Assembly: GCA_025210805.1 (NCBI GenBank)
Contig: JAOAQX010000027.1
Location: 1 to 64,000, forward strand
Direction: 5' to 3'
Origin: Flavobacteriales bacterium
GTDB lineage: Bacteria; Bacteroidota; Bacteroidia; Flavobacteriales; CAJXXR01
Length of the DNA stretch: 64,000 nucleotides
Below the pieces are notes generated by a model that was not told the DNA's origin, made no database searches, and saw only the letters and a list, made by a program, of their open reading frames with translations. The position numbers were made by a program, and so were the translations under genes. Shown in pieces: positions 37,861-46,236 of the stretch. Numbering within the stretch: position 1 is the stretch's first letter; every line of letters begins with the position of its first letter.

Positions 37861-38318
37861 TATGCTATTTCTTTGAATATTTGTTTTGATAAATGCACGA
37901 ACTCATCCACGTTTGCGTGGCTCACTTTGTCTAATATTTGTTGAATTCTTTGAGGTGTGATGACTGAATCGACCAAATCAGTTCCTCCCTTTCGAAAATA
38001 CCTTGTTCCCTCTCTTTCAATCTTTTTAGCAATGATATAAGCGAGCATACTTGGATTTCTCGCTTGAATCCCCTTGTCTTTCATCCATTGCTCAATCTTC
38101 TTTGGTGATGGCATAATACCAGGGGCTTGGCCATGTATTAATTTATTGGTGTAATCCAATCCCCAAAGCGTAGCTGAATCCCTCTGTACTTCCACTTCCA
38201 ACCCTTTTGCCCATCGTCCAGATGCACGCATTTTTAATTCGTCATGCTTTTGAATCAAGTCCACTCGCAAGGTTTCAAATTCGTTTTTAAGAATCAGTTT
38301 ACTAACACTTAATGTCAT
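37860..38318 (-). CDS. HK97 gp10-like / neck-tail completion protein
   Basis: A 152-residue protein with the block INKLIHGQAPGIMPSPKKIEQWMKDKGI-like (seen as NKLIHGQAPGIMPSPKKIE) followed by AYIIAKKIEREGTRYF, a pattern I associate with gp10-like minor tail proteins of Bacteroidota phages. It shares a base with the downstream gene and overlaps the upstream one by 17 bp. It probably helps join head and tail. Confidence 0.65.
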   Translation of the reverse strand: MTLSVSKLILKNEFETLRVDLIQKHDELKMRASGRWAKGLEVEVQRDSATLWGLDYTNKLIHGQAPGIMPSPKKIEQWMKDKGIQARNPSMLAYIIAKKIEREGTRYFRKGGTDLVDSVITPQRIQQILDKVSHANVDEFVHLSKQIFKEIA

Positions 38319-38724
38319 AGTGGTCTATTTCAAGTGAAACAAATACGCCCGATACATTCTTGTCATGTTCGTTGATCATGTCGTAAACGGTCTTGGTCGT
38401 AACCTCTCCGCTATCTCTTAGGATGGGTAGTAACTTTTCGTAATAGTTCTGCTCCGATGGGACAACAAAGTCTTGATTGATTTTGAATTTGTCGTAGTTT
38501 GGGGCATGTGAAAAGCCAAGGATTAGTTCGATTTCCACCTTATCGCCAACGCTTCTGTAACGCCTGCAGAACATCATAAAATCAACCTCTCTATCTTTGG
38601 TGAAAAGGTCATTGATATCATCCATGGCACTTGCCAGTAGGTTCTGTTTGTCTCTTGATCCGTAAACAAATCCCCATCCTAACTGCTCGGCTATTCCTTG
38701 AAAATATGTCTCTGTATTAAGCAT
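38302..38724 (-). CDS. Unknown late protein, possible tail terminator
   Basis: A 140-residue alpha/beta protein between the post-terminase gene and the gp10-like gene. Tail terminators often occupy the neighbouring position, but no family motif is seen. Confidence 0.7.
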   Translation of the reverse strand: MLNTETYFQGIAEQLGWGFVYGSRDKQNLLASAMDDINDLFTKDREVDFMMFCRRYRSVGDKVEIELILGFSHAPNYDKFKINQDFVVPSEQNYYEKLLPILRDSGEVTTKTVYDMINEHDKNVSGVFVSLEIDHYDIKC

Positions 38725-39277
38725 TTTTGGTTGTTTTTTGCTTTAGTTCGTAAAATCGTTTGGTTGTTTCTCCATGGTCCTTCAGTTGCATTAGTACTGT
38801 TAAGACTTCGTGGTATGGCATCTGTCCAATTTCTTGGGGTGTTTTCCCGAATTTCTCAGCTAATGTGATCGTGTTGTTCCAGTAGGAATACTTTTGAAGC
38901 CTACCGCCTTCTGCTTGTTTCCATAGCTCTGAGTCCTCGATATTGTCGCTTTCAAATGCTTTGGATTCTATTGTTTCAATCAAGGATAGTTGCTCTTTGA
39001 TGTAGTTTAATCCAGTAAACAAGTCTTGGCATTGCTGATTTAGAAACTGGACTTCTGAAACTCCAAAGACTAAATGAAATAGTCTTGGCATCTCGCTTGG
39101 GTTGTTTGCTAATGCTCTAATTTCACCAACAACGGCATAGGGTAATTGCGTGAACTCCTTTGCTTGGAAGTAGCCAAGATGTGCGGATGGTTTTTGCCAC
39201 TTCAATACTGCGTGATAGTTCCCAAACTCTTCTTCGGATAGTGATAGTAATTCATGGATATTTATTTGATTAAGCAT
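38717..39277 (-). CDS. Unknown protein following large terminase
   Basis: A 186-residue mainly helical protein from the ATG at 39277, which overlaps the terL stop by 8 bp; an upstream start at 39322 would overlap by over 50 bp. Not recognised. In many phages portal follows terL, but this protein is far too short for a portal. Confidence 0.75.
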   Translation of the reverse strand: MLNQINIHELLSLSEEEFGNYHAVLKWQKPSAHLGYFQAKEFTQLPYAVVGEIRALANNPSEMPRLFHLVFGVSEVQFLNQQCQDLFTGLNYIKEQLSLIETIESKAFESDNIEDSELWKQAEGGRLQKYSYWNNTITLAEKFGKTPQEIGQMPYHEVLTVLMQLKDHGETTKRFYELKQKTTKNA

Positions 39278-40448
39278 AGTATTTTGTTTTCTTTTTCTTT
39301 TTTCCCTTTGCCAGCTTATCAACAGCTATATACCGCATCGCATCAATGCAATGGTTGTAGTTATCAATAGGTTTGTTTAAAGTATTGCCCTCCCTGTCTT
39401 TGTCCCAAGCGTACTTTCGAAATTCCGTGATCACATTAATACTTCGAGCTGTTACCAACATCTCATACTCTTGAAGAAGTGATATTCCAAAAACAATAGA
39501 GTCTTTCCCTTTTTCCGCTCCTTTTATGGCGAATCCGTATGACTTTATCTCTTTTATTGATTTTGGCTCTGACGAATCTGCCACTATATCGTCTTTGGGA
39601 TTCACTCCTAAATCTTTTAGCCTTCTTGCAATCTGAGGATTAGTTAATCCCTTCTCGTAGATCAATTCGTCCCATATTAATTTTGAATTCCATTTGTAAA
39701 GAGCGATAAGTGTTGTTGGATCGTTTGTAAAGCCAAAATCTTTTCCATAACCTAAAAATTCTGCTTCTTTCGGTATTGAATCAATCTGTTTCCAGTTATT
39801 AAATATTGTCCCCTCTAATTGACCTACTTCCCCATCGATATAAACCTTGCACCAGTTCGCCCAGTATTTTGATATTTTTGCCTTTTCTTGCTTAATCATC
39901 AAGTCCTCTAGAGTTTCTTTCGGTAAGGCTTCATTGTCTTTATAAGTGAGTAGGAGGAATTCGCTATTTGATTCAGTCAGAACTTCGGTATGTACCCAAA
40001 ATTCATTATCGGGATTGAAATCAATGTAGGTCTCTTTGCTTCTAATCATTAAAGCATCTGCAATAGGGTATGCTATATGATTCCCCTCATTTAGAAATAA
40101 AATATCTCTTTTCCCTGATGCTTTAGCTTTTCCAACAGTATCAAACGCCTTGAACTGAATTCTTGATTTATTACTAAATGTATATTCCATCGGGTTTCCT
40201 ATCCACCCCTTTTCCCTCCATCTCCCTGTGCCTTGCATAATTTCTTTGAAAATATCGACCGATCCATCTTTTACCGCTGGTATGGTCTCAGCTACAATAG
40301 TGATCTTTAATCTTGGTGTTTTGATAGCTCTGTCAATAAGTACGGGAATAGCACCATAAGTCTTGCCCGCTGATGTGCCTCCTTGAATGACTTTGATTCG
40401 CTTCGTCATTCTCTTGATTTTATTTATAGCCGTAGTTCTTTGAAACAT
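39270..40448 (-). CDS. terL: Terminase large subunit
   Basis: A 392-residue PBSX-type packaging motor. ATPase part: Walker A GGTSAGKT (23-30) and Walker B-like ILFLNEGN (116-123). Nuclease part: Asp in GYGKDFGFTNDPTT, Asp in DDIVADSSEPKS and Asp in YNHCIDAMRYI. It cuts concatemeric phage DNA and pumps it into the prohead. It shares one base with the TerS gene. Length is normal for this group. Confidence 0.95.
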   Translation of the reverse strand: MFQRTTAINKIKRMTKRIKVIQGGTSAGKTYGAIPVLIDRAIKTPRLKITIVAETIPAVKDGSVDIFKEIMQGTGRWREKGWIGNPMEYTFSNKSRIQFKAFDTVGKAKASGKRDILFLNEGNHIAYPIADALMIRSKETYIDFNPDNEFWVHTEVLTESNSEFLLLTYKDNEALPKETLEDLMIKQEKAKISKYWANWCKVYIDGEVGQLEGTIFNNWKQIDSIPKEAEFLGYGKDFGFTNDPTTLIALYKWNSKLIWDELIYEKGLTNPQIARRLKDLGVNPKDDIVADSSEPKSIKEIKSYGFAIKGAEKGKDSIVFGISLLQEYEMLVTARSINVITEFRKYAWDKDREGNTLNKPIDNYNHCIDAMRYIAVDKLAKGKKKKKTKYYA

Positions 40449-40897
40449 TACTCATCAGGGAATAATGGTTGTTCAACTTTTACATTTTGCTCTCTCTTGT
40501 CTGCTAATCCTAAATCTCGTGCTATGATGTTTGCGTTTAATAGTCCCGCACTTGCTCCTTCAAATTTCTGAGTATAAATAACTTCCCGTATGCGTGTAAT
40601 GATTGGCATAAAATCTTTTGAGTCTTTATTGTTCTCTTCAAAATGTCTTAGATATTCTGTGCTGCAACCTAAGAACAAGCATAAGCCAGTTAATGTATAG
40701 GCTCTCATTTTATTCGTTGTCGCTATATCCCAAGTACCTTTTACTTTTACTATTTCTTCTTCTTTTAGTGGGTTTGTATCGCACCACTCAAAGTATTCAC
40801 ATGATGCATCCCATAGCATTTCGGGAGAACTGAATAATTTGTCCCTTCCGTGCTTACTGCGTTGTTTCCAAAATTGATTTCCTTTAGGTGCTCCCAT
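40448..40897 (-). CDS. Terminase small subunit-like DNA packaging protein
   Basis: A 149-residue protein from the ATG at 40897 (MGAPKGNQFWKQRSKHGRDK), a typical N-terminus for Bacteroidota small terminases, with a helical DNA-binding core (YTLTGLCLFLGCSTEYLRHFEE) and an acidic tail. It recognises packaging sites and loads TerL. It lies directly before terL. A longer frame exists but starts inside the upstream gene. Confidence 0.85.
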   Translation of the reverse strand: MGAPKGNQFWKQRSKHGRDKLFSSPEMLWDASCEYFEWCDTNPLKEEEIVKVKGTWDIATTNKMRAYTLTGLCLFLGCSTEYLRHFEENNKDSKDFMPIITRIREVIYTQKFEGASAGLLNANIIARDLGLADKREQNVKVEQPLFPDE

Positions 40898-40910
40898 ATC
40901 TTTATTTCTT

Positions 40911-41228
40911 TTAAACTTCCACTTCCATAACAAACCCCCAGTAGTCACATCTCCAATAAGTGCTATTCACTCTATGGTAATAGATGTTGATTCCTTTGGT
41001 AATCATTCTTTTGATCGATTCCAGTTTTCTAATGATCTTTAATAACTCTCTTTGGCACTTTCTTCTTTCTCTCCTATTGAAAGGATCTTGGTGAGTGGTT
41101 ATGTGCTTTAGGTATTCATTTTCTTGAATGGTTGGGATTATTCTTTTTTCAGTTTTTGGTAGTGTTCTCCATAGCATTGTTATTCCGAATGCTATTATTG
41201 TTATGATAATTATTAGCGTTGATTCCAT
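40911..41228 (-). CDS. Small membrane-anchored unknown protein
   Basis: A 105-residue protein with an N-terminal transmembrane helix (TLIIIITIIAFGITMLW) and a basic cytosolic tail with RRERRKCQRELLK. It overlaps the upstream gene by 16 bp and lies between NinG and the terminases. Function unknown. Confidence 0.7.
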   Translation of the reverse strand: MESTLIIIITIIAFGITMLWRTLPKTEKRIIPTIQENEYLKHITTHQDPFNRRERRKCQRELLKIIRKLESIKRMITKGINIYYHRVNSTYWRCDYWGFVMEVEV

Positions 41229-41644
41229 AATATGTGATTAATTGTACTGTTGTAAGCATCTATTGTCCAATGTTCTCTTTTCCCTTTTCTCTCGTTTTTT
41301 AACATCAAAAACAGTTCTTCGTCGTAAATGGTCGACTCACTATCCAGCATCTCAAGTTTAGTAAGGCATTCGGGGATAAAAAACCAATGTTCACCACAAT
41401 CTGAACGAACCTCTTTTAATGCGATTTGCTTTATCTTTTTAACACTGTTGTCTAGCACTTGTTTCGGAAATTCTATGAAGTTGTATTCCCCTTTTATTCC
41501 TAGTCTAATTCCATTTTCGTTATCGAGTACAGTGTCCCATGCTTTATCAATATGCTCTTCAACAATGATTGAATGCTCATACGTTCCGACTTGATGAATG
41601 ATCTCCATTTCGATAAGGGTGATATTTTCGTTTATTACTTTCAT
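41213..41644 (-). CDS. Unknown phage protein
   Basis: A 143-residue soluble protein (MKVINENITLIEMEIIHQVG...) of unknown function. Its start is preceded on the minus strand by the leader ACTAAAACAACA seen before many genes of this prophage. It overlaps its upstream neighbour by 4 bp. Confidence 0.75.
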   Translation of the reverse strand: MKVINENITLIEMEIIHQVGTYEHSIIVEEHIDKAWDTVLDNENGIRLGIKGEYNFIEFPKQVLDNSVKKIKQIALKEVRSDCGEHWFFIPECLTKLEMLDSESTIYDEELFLMLKNERKGKREHWTIDAYNSTINHILWNQR

Positions 41645-41922
41645 TGTTGTTTTAGTTTGATATATGTTCTTAAATTGATTTCTGCTTTGTTCTCCAACCT
41701 ATCGTCAAACCAATCAAGGATCGCTCCTTTTGGGTAGTTGTGTTTTAAATCTTCCGTCATGTCGTTTACATTAAAAAAGTAGTGATCTCCGAAGCAAGCT
41801 AGTCCTCCTACTTCATCGCCTACCCAGTATTCTAGGTACATCCCGTGTTTCTTTGCGAAGCATTCTGCAATAGTTTGACAAATCGCTTCGTGTTTTCCGA
41901 TTAGTAGGTTGTAATTATTCAT
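41641..41922 (-). CDS. Unknown small phage protein
   Basis: A 93-residue acidic protein (KHGMYLEYWVGDEVGGLACFGDHYF) not recognised. It lies 31 bp after ninG and overlaps its downstream neighbour by 4 bp, so it is co-translated in the start of the late operon. Confidence 0.75.
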   Translation of the reverse strand: MNNYNLLIGKHEAICQTIAECFAKKHGMYLEYWVGDEVGGLACFGDHYFFNVNDMTEDLKHNYPKGAILDWFDDRLENKAEINLRTYIKLKQQ

Positions 41923-41953
41923 GGCTTAAACATTTTCGATGTCAGGTGCACAG

Positions 41954-42571
41954 TTACACAAGCCTACGTTTAGCCAGCATTTGCATTTTCTTTTTAACTC
42001 TCTCTCTGATTTCTTTGAGTTCGGACTTTGTCCACTTTTTGATTGTTTGTTTGCTTTCTTTGGCTCTTTCGAGTAGGTTATGATACCTTTCATATCCAAT
42101 TCTTTTGGGTAAATTTTCGGTATAGATTTGATGTTCGCCCTCGTTACGGCGGTTACATTTACGGCATTGTCCGTGAATATTATCAAAGTCAAATCTTATT
42201 GCTGAATAGTTGTTATTGTTTCCTAAATGAAAGTAGTGACCCGCATCGAAGTTGCGTTCGTCTCTTAGGATGGAGCTACACGTAATACAAGTTTTCCCGA
42301 CATCTCGTTGTCTTATGTATTCGTGTACTGTTTTCTTTGTTGAATGTAAAGCGTGATTGAGTGATTTCTCTTTTCGTTGTTGGATTCTTTCTTTTTGAAA
42401 TTCCAACGCTCTCTTTTTGCTTTTTTGGGATTCTTTTTTGGCTAACTTTAAAGCACAGGTAAACCCACACGCAGTTTCAGTTGTTGATCTTACTGGTGTG
42501 AAAAATTTGCCACAATTACGGCATTTCTTTCTCTTTATATGTGCTTTCTGCTTCGTCTCCCCCTCTGCCAT
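41954..42571 (-). CDS. ninG: NinG-like recombination/HNH-related protein
   Basis: A 205-residue protein matching the lambda NinG layout: an N-terminal zinc knuckle (CRNCGKFFTP...CGFTCALK), a coiled coil with KKESQKSKKRALEFQKER, then the CITCSSILRDERNFDAGHYFHLG and HGQCRKCNRRNEGEHQIY motifs of the HNH-like core. NinG is implicated in Red-type recombination, agreeing with the RecT/exonuclease pair here. It heads the late operon after a 365-bp leader region. Confidence 0.93.
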   Translation of the reverse strand: MAEGETKQKAHIKRKKCRNCGKFFTPVRSTTETACGFTCALKLAKKESQKSKKRALEFQKERIQQRKEKSLNHALHSTKKTVHEYIRQRDVGKTCITCSSILRDERNFDAGHYFHLGNNNNYSAIRFDFDNIHGQCRKCNRRNEGEHQIYTENLPKRIGYERYHNLLERAKESKQTIKKWTKSELKEIRERVKKKMQMLAKRRLV

Positions 42572-42694
42572 CTAAATAGGAAATTGATACAGTTATCGAG
42601 GGATGTCCGTAAATTAGATTATTACGGGATGGCAACGAATGTTGTATTTGATACTCAAATTTACGAATATTCTTTTAAATATCAGTTTTTTAGG

Positions 42695-42811
42695 CACAAA
42701 AAAACACCTCTTAATTTAAGAAGTGTTCCTTTAAAACTAAATTGCACTCAGATACTACAATGAGTGCATACAACGTTATGCTTAACAACGGCACAACTGA
42801 GTACAAATATA
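42695..42811 (-). ncRNA. Candidate leader/small RNA with terminator ahead of ninG
   Basis: On the minus strand a -7 box TATATTTG (42811-42804) is followed by an inverted repeat TGCACTCA-N10-TGAGTGCA (42743-42768) and then a hairpin AACACTTCTTAA / TTAAGAGGTGTT (about 42703-42726) with a run of seven or eight U. Transcripts from this box would end near 42697, giving an RNA of about 100 bases, unless antitermination lets them pass into ninG and the late genes. No good -33 box is seen, so activator dependence is possible. Another -7-like TAAATTTG lies nearer ninG at 42663-42656. Confidence 0.4.
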
Positions 42812-42921
42812 AGAAATACTATTGATATATTTTGGTTGATATGCTTTTTTTAGTATTTTTGAATTCACTTAATATTTAATCCTAAACATCTTGTATTTGA
42901 AAAGAAGTAGGATATAACTTT

Positions 42922-42954
42922 AAAAAGGCTATAACCTAATTATAGCCTTTTTTA
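42922..42954 (-). terminator. Terminator at the end of the early operon
   Basis: Thirteen-base-pair stem AAAAAGGCTATAA / TTATAGCCTTTTT with a 5-base loop, overlapping the stop codon of the DUF2786 gene. It separates the early operon from the late leader. Confidence 0.85.
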
Positions 42955-43481
42955 TTGACTAATTTTTTAGTATAAGTTTTATTACTTAAACATTCTTTAA
43001 TGTTCATCATACGCCAAATAGCTTGCTTTTCCTCTGCTGTTAAAGGTTTTTTGGTTTTTAAAGATTCTTCAGACGGCTCACCAAATAATCGATGCTTCTG
43101 CACATAAGCGTCTGTAAAGTCTTTTAAAAATTGTTTTCTTTCTTTTTCAAAGTTCTCAAAATGAAAATCAATCATTTCTAATATTTGTACGTGTTGATAG
43201 TCGGTCACTTTAGCTGCAATTTCTTTATAACCTTTTACTCCGTAAATACTTTCATTATTAGATACCTTGTAAATTATCTGAAGTATTATTTTTTTCTTCA
43301 GCAACCCAGTATAAGGGTAGTATCTTTCTTTAGGCGTTTCTTGATCAATATCCTCAATGGTTAAATCGTGCTTTTCCAATAACCTATTTAACATAAATTC
43401 AGCATTTACCTTTTCACCATCAACACCTCTTTTTGTCAATTCATAGAGCTTTGATAATTTGTCTTTTAATTTATCACTCAT
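42936..43481 (-). CDS. DUF2786-containing protein
   Basis: A 181-residue protein. The N-terminus KLYELTKRGVDGEKVNAEFMLNRLLEKHDLTIEDI is the DUF2786 signature, known from phage and chromosomal proteins without firm function. It is the last gene of the early operon, with a terminator at its stop codon. Confidence 0.85.
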   Translation of the reverse strand: MSDKLKDKLSKLYELTKRGVDGEKVNAEFMLNRLLEKHDLTIEDIDQETPKERYYPYTGLLKKKIILQIIYKVSNNESIYGVKGYKEIAAKVTDYQHVQILEMIDFHFENFEKERKQFLKDFTDAYVQKHRLFGEPSEESLKTKKPLTAEEKQAIWRMMNIKECLSNKTYTKKLVNKKGYN

Positions 43482-43521
43482 AATTAGTCTTTAAATGTTA
43501 TTTCGTTTTTCATAATAGTTT

Positions 43522-43836
43522 TTAGTTTCTAAGTAGCTCCTTAATATCATTAATCAAAAAATTCGCATCTGGGAAATTCATACTTAATAAATCAAGCTTT
43601 CTAAAAGCCTGCTTCATATCGTCGTCTTTTAAAACGTGAGCTTTCACTTCAAAAGTAACAATGGTTGGTCTGAAAGGGTAATTGCTTTCTTTCTCTACGG
43701 TGTAGTTAGTATTAATTAAACCCTCCTCCATAGCTTTTAGGATTAGGTTTTTTGACATACGTTTATATACGTCATCTAAGTAGTCTTCGGGTAATTCTCC
43801 CCAAAAATCTTTTTTGTGTGTTGTTCCTATTAACAT
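43522..43836 (-). CDS. Unknown early protein
   Basis: A 104-residue soluble protein, not recognised. It starts MLIGTTHKKDFWGELPEDYLDD and has an alternating beta pattern in the middle. Part of the cluster of small accessory genes at the distal end of the early operon. Confidence 0.7.
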   Translation of the reverse strand: MLIGTTHKKDFWGELPEDYLDDVYKRMSKNLILKAMEEGLINTNYTVEKESNYPFRPTIVTFEVKAHVLKDDDMKQAFRKLDLLSMNFPDANFLINDIKELLRN

Positions 43837-43900
43837 AGTTTATTTAGTTTTTGGTTTGTTGCAATGTAGTAGTAGTCGTATATTTAAAGCTATCGCACAG

Positions 43901-44209
43901 CTAAACTTTAACCTTACCCAGTAAATATGTTAAGCTACTAGCTGTTGGTTCGCAAAGTAATTCCCACTCATCTCTACCTAGTATATATTTTCTACTTTTA
44001 ACTACGAAATTTAAAAGTGTATAGTTATTACGACCCTTTACTCCCTTGTCTTTGCTCCAAGGTTTAATTCTGAAACTTGCTCTCATGAAGTCTTTGTTGC
44101 TTGTCACAATTTCATCACCCACCATTGGTACATATTCTAATTCCTTTATGCTGCTTAGGTTAAATATTTTTGTGTTTTTATCGTCACACGTGAACCGTAC
44201 TTTTGCCAT
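43901..44209 (-). CDS. Unknown early protein
   Basis: A 102-residue beta-rich protein (VRFTCDDKNTKIFNLSSI, LLNFVVKSRKYILGRDEWELLCEP), not recognised. It overlaps the upstream membrane-protein gene by 26 bp in another frame, implying tight packing. Confidence 0.7.
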   Translation of the reverse strand: MAKVRFTCDDKNTKIFNLSSIKELEYVPMVGDEIVTSNKDFMRASFRIKPWSKDKGVKGRNNYTLLNFVVKSRKYILGRDEWELLCEPTASSLTYLLGKVKV

Positions 44210-44432
44210 CGCTATTTTTCTTAAAGTTTCTTTGATTTTTTTTGATTTTGGGTTTTTGTGATTTAACCCCTACGTAGGTAGAGTGCTTGCACTTTGGTTT
44301 TGTTAGTTCTTCCAGCTCCTTAATTCGTGCTTTTTGTCTCGCTATTTTCTCTTCTAGCTTATCTTTCTTATCAAGAAAATTCAAACATAAAAGTGAAATA
44401 ATTAGAGCCGAGATTAATATTACTATACTCAT
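44184..44432 (-). CDS. Small membrane-anchored coiled-coil protein
   Basis: An 82-residue protein with an N-terminal transmembrane helix (IVILISALIISLLCLNFL), a coiled coil (DKLEEKIARQKARIKELEEL) and a Lys-rich tail. It overlaps the upstream gene by ATGA. Unknown function. Confidence 0.7.
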   Translation of the reverse strand: MSIVILISALIISLLCLNFLDKKDKLEEKIARQKARIKELEELTKPKCKHSTYVGVKSQKPKIKKNQRNFKKNSDGKSTVHV

Positions 44433-44824
44433 ACCTCAAAAGTTTCACATTGTTTTTCAAAAGCTTTTATCTTGGTTTTCATGTAATTTTTAAAGGTTAC
44501 ATCATTTTCCATCGAATCCCGAAATAAGCTGTAAATAACAAATTCATCAATTTTGGATTGAGCAATATTTTTAATGAAGTCTGTATAGGCATTACCTCCG
44601 TTAATTATGAAGCTTTGTTCATAATTGTAAACCATTTCTTCATCTCGCTTTATGATGCCCTCAACTGATTTCAATAAGCCGTTAAAATGATGCTTGGTTT
44701 TATGTTTAAGCTCTTTAGCCAATGGTGGCATACTTTTCATGCTCTCCAATGTCTCAATCAATATTTGCCCCGAAAGTACCATGTGTAGTACTTGGCTTAG
44801 TAGTTTTTCTTCTTTTTCTGTCAT
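44429..44824 (-). CDS. Unknown helical early protein
   Basis: A 131-residue helical protein beginning MTEKEEKLLSQVLHMVLSGQ, not recognised. It has no membrane segment and is translationally coupled to the small coiled-coil gene. Confidence 0.7.
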   Translation of the reverse strand: MTEKEEKLLSQVLHMVLSGQILIETLESMKSMPPLAKELKHKTKHHFNGLLKSVEGIIKRDEEMVYNYEQSFIINGGNAYTDFIKNIAQSKIDEFVIYSLFRDSMENDVTFKNYMKTKIKAFEKQCETFEV

Positions 44825-44835
44825 TTTTTAGTGTG

Positions 44836-45384
44836 TTAGTCAGTAATCAAACCTTTTCTAAGTCTTGCTATTTGATTAATTATCTGTTCGTTATGTGTGT
44901 TATTATCAATGGGTTCACAAATTAAATCTAAATTACCCTTGCAATATGGTACTGCTTCTTCTTTTGGATAAACTCCCGCATGAGTAGAATAAGAAACATA
45001 ACCGCACTTATTCCATCCGTAATACATCCCTCGTTTTCTAATGTAACAATGCGTTATCTTAGGGTCTTGCAAATATTTTTCAATTTTTGCGTTATATTCC
45101 TCAACTCTAATCCTGTATTTAACTTCATGTCTCTGCATCTCTACACCCTTATAAACTACCTTGTCATATTGCTTTGCTCTACGTATCGGCATATTTAAGA
45201 AGGTCATTTCATCTTCGGATAATTCAAGCTTATAATCACACATATCAATTTCTCCACTTATTTTTTGCTTTGCTTGACCTCTTGTTTCTGCAAAAACAAC
45301 AAATTCTGAATAGAGGTGTCCTTCGTGTATTTTGTCTAAATTTAGCTCGTATGCTTTATGCTTTATTTCTAGTTTCTCAGTCAT
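44836..45384 (-). CDS. Unknown early protein
   Basis: A 182-residue alpha/beta protein with the segment FVVFAETRGQAKQKISGEI (reminiscent of small phage proteins in Bacteroidota) and a Cys/Tyr-rich C-terminal half. Not assigned to a family. Confidence 0.75.
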   Translation of the reverse strand: MTEKLEIKHKAYELNLDKIHEGHLYSEFVVFAETRGQAKQKISGEIDMCDYKLELSEDEMTFLNMPIRRAKQYDKVVYKGVEMQRHEVKYRIRVEEYNAKIEKYLQDPKITHCYIRKRGMYYGWNKCGYVSYSTHAGVYPKEEAVPYCKGNLDLICEPIDNNTHNEQIINQIARLRKGLITD

Positions 45385-45420
45385 TTTTTTTTGTTTGTTT
45401 GTAGGGTTGTTGCATTAACT

Positions 45421-46014
45421 CTAATGTCCGTAGTAAATTAATACATTGTTCTTCCAATCAAATGTTTTGTAAATCCTTACTAATTCAAATTGAGCATACT
45501 CGTACTTATGACTGGTTGTTACTGCATCACCATTATTTAGATTGTATGGTAGGTGATTTTGATACATAGGATGATTCCACTCAAAAGCCATACTTTTTAT
45601 ATGTTCTGCCAATTTGAAAACATCTTTTGAATCATATTCTTTTGGGTCTTTAAGACGCGGAAACTTATCGTTACTTATTATAGGCTCTAACAATTTTTTG
45701 TAATAGTCCTTTACTTTGTTTGCGTACAAATCCATAACTGATTCTAAAAACTTTCTGCCCACTAAATAAAAGTCATGTTCTTCTGTAAAACTCCTCTGCA
45801 ACTCTTTATTTAAAAAAACAGGTTTGAATAGTTGTTTTGGGAACGAATCAACGTATTTACCTAATTCATAAAGTGTTGTTTGAGCAACATCATGCACGCC
45901 AACATGACCATTCATTGGCTCGTTCTTGTACTTGTATAACTCCTCTCTAGTGAAGTTTTTAATTTTATCATACTCCTTTCTTGGAATTGACGCTATGTAA
46001 TTTCTATATCCCAT
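45421..46014 (-). CDS. Unknown early protein
   Basis: A 197-residue protein, MGYRNYIASIPRKEYDKIKN at the N-terminus and rich in aromatic residues. Similar-looking proteins occur in Bacteroidota prophage early regions as far as I recall, but I know no function. Confidence 0.75.
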   Translation of the reverse strand: MGYRNYIASIPRKEYDKIKNFTREELYKYKNEPMNGHVGVHDVAQTTLYELGKYVDSFPKQLFKPVFLNKELQRSFTEEHDFYLVGRKFLESVMDLYANKVKDYYKKLLEPIISNDKFPRLKDPKEYDSKDVFKLAEHIKSMAFEWNHPMYQNHLPYNLNNGDAVTTSHKYEYAQFELVRIYKTFDWKNNVLIYYGH

Positions 46015-46023
46015 TTTTAGTTT

Positions 46024-46236
46024 TTAGTCTTTTGTTAAGTCTACTTCGTGCCATATACCTTTTTCATCTCGGTATTCCCAACGGTTTTCATCGTAGGAAT
46101 AAACATATAAACCTTTTGCAACCTCTTTACCGTTGTGGATTAGATGTTCAACGTCGTTTTCGTCTCGGTATTTAAAACGATTAAGGTCGTAGGTATGAAT
46201 GTACAATCCTTTCTCTTTCGCTTCTTGTAGTGTCAT
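46024..46236 (-). CDS. Small protein with internal duplication
   Basis: A 70-residue protein made of two similar ~26-residue halves: GLYIHTYDLNRFKYRDENDV and GLYVYSYDENRWEYRDEKG. The duplication suggests two beta-hairpin modules, similar in style to WG-type repeats. Overlaps the upstream gene by 4 bp. Confidence 0.7.
   Translation of the reverse strand: MTLQEAKEKGLYIHTYDLNRFKYRDENDVEHLIHNGKEVAKGLYVYSYDENRWEYRDEKGIWHEVDLTKD

Noticed and set aside
41926-42192. Leftward open frame of 88 codons overlapping ninG
   Set aside because: It lies almost wholly inside ninG in another frame and has no family resemblance; ninG has clear motifs.
42762-42827. Rightward 21-codon frame starting MSAYNVMLNNG
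   Set aside because: It overlaps the hairpin and leftward promoter region, and no promoter or coding signal supports it.
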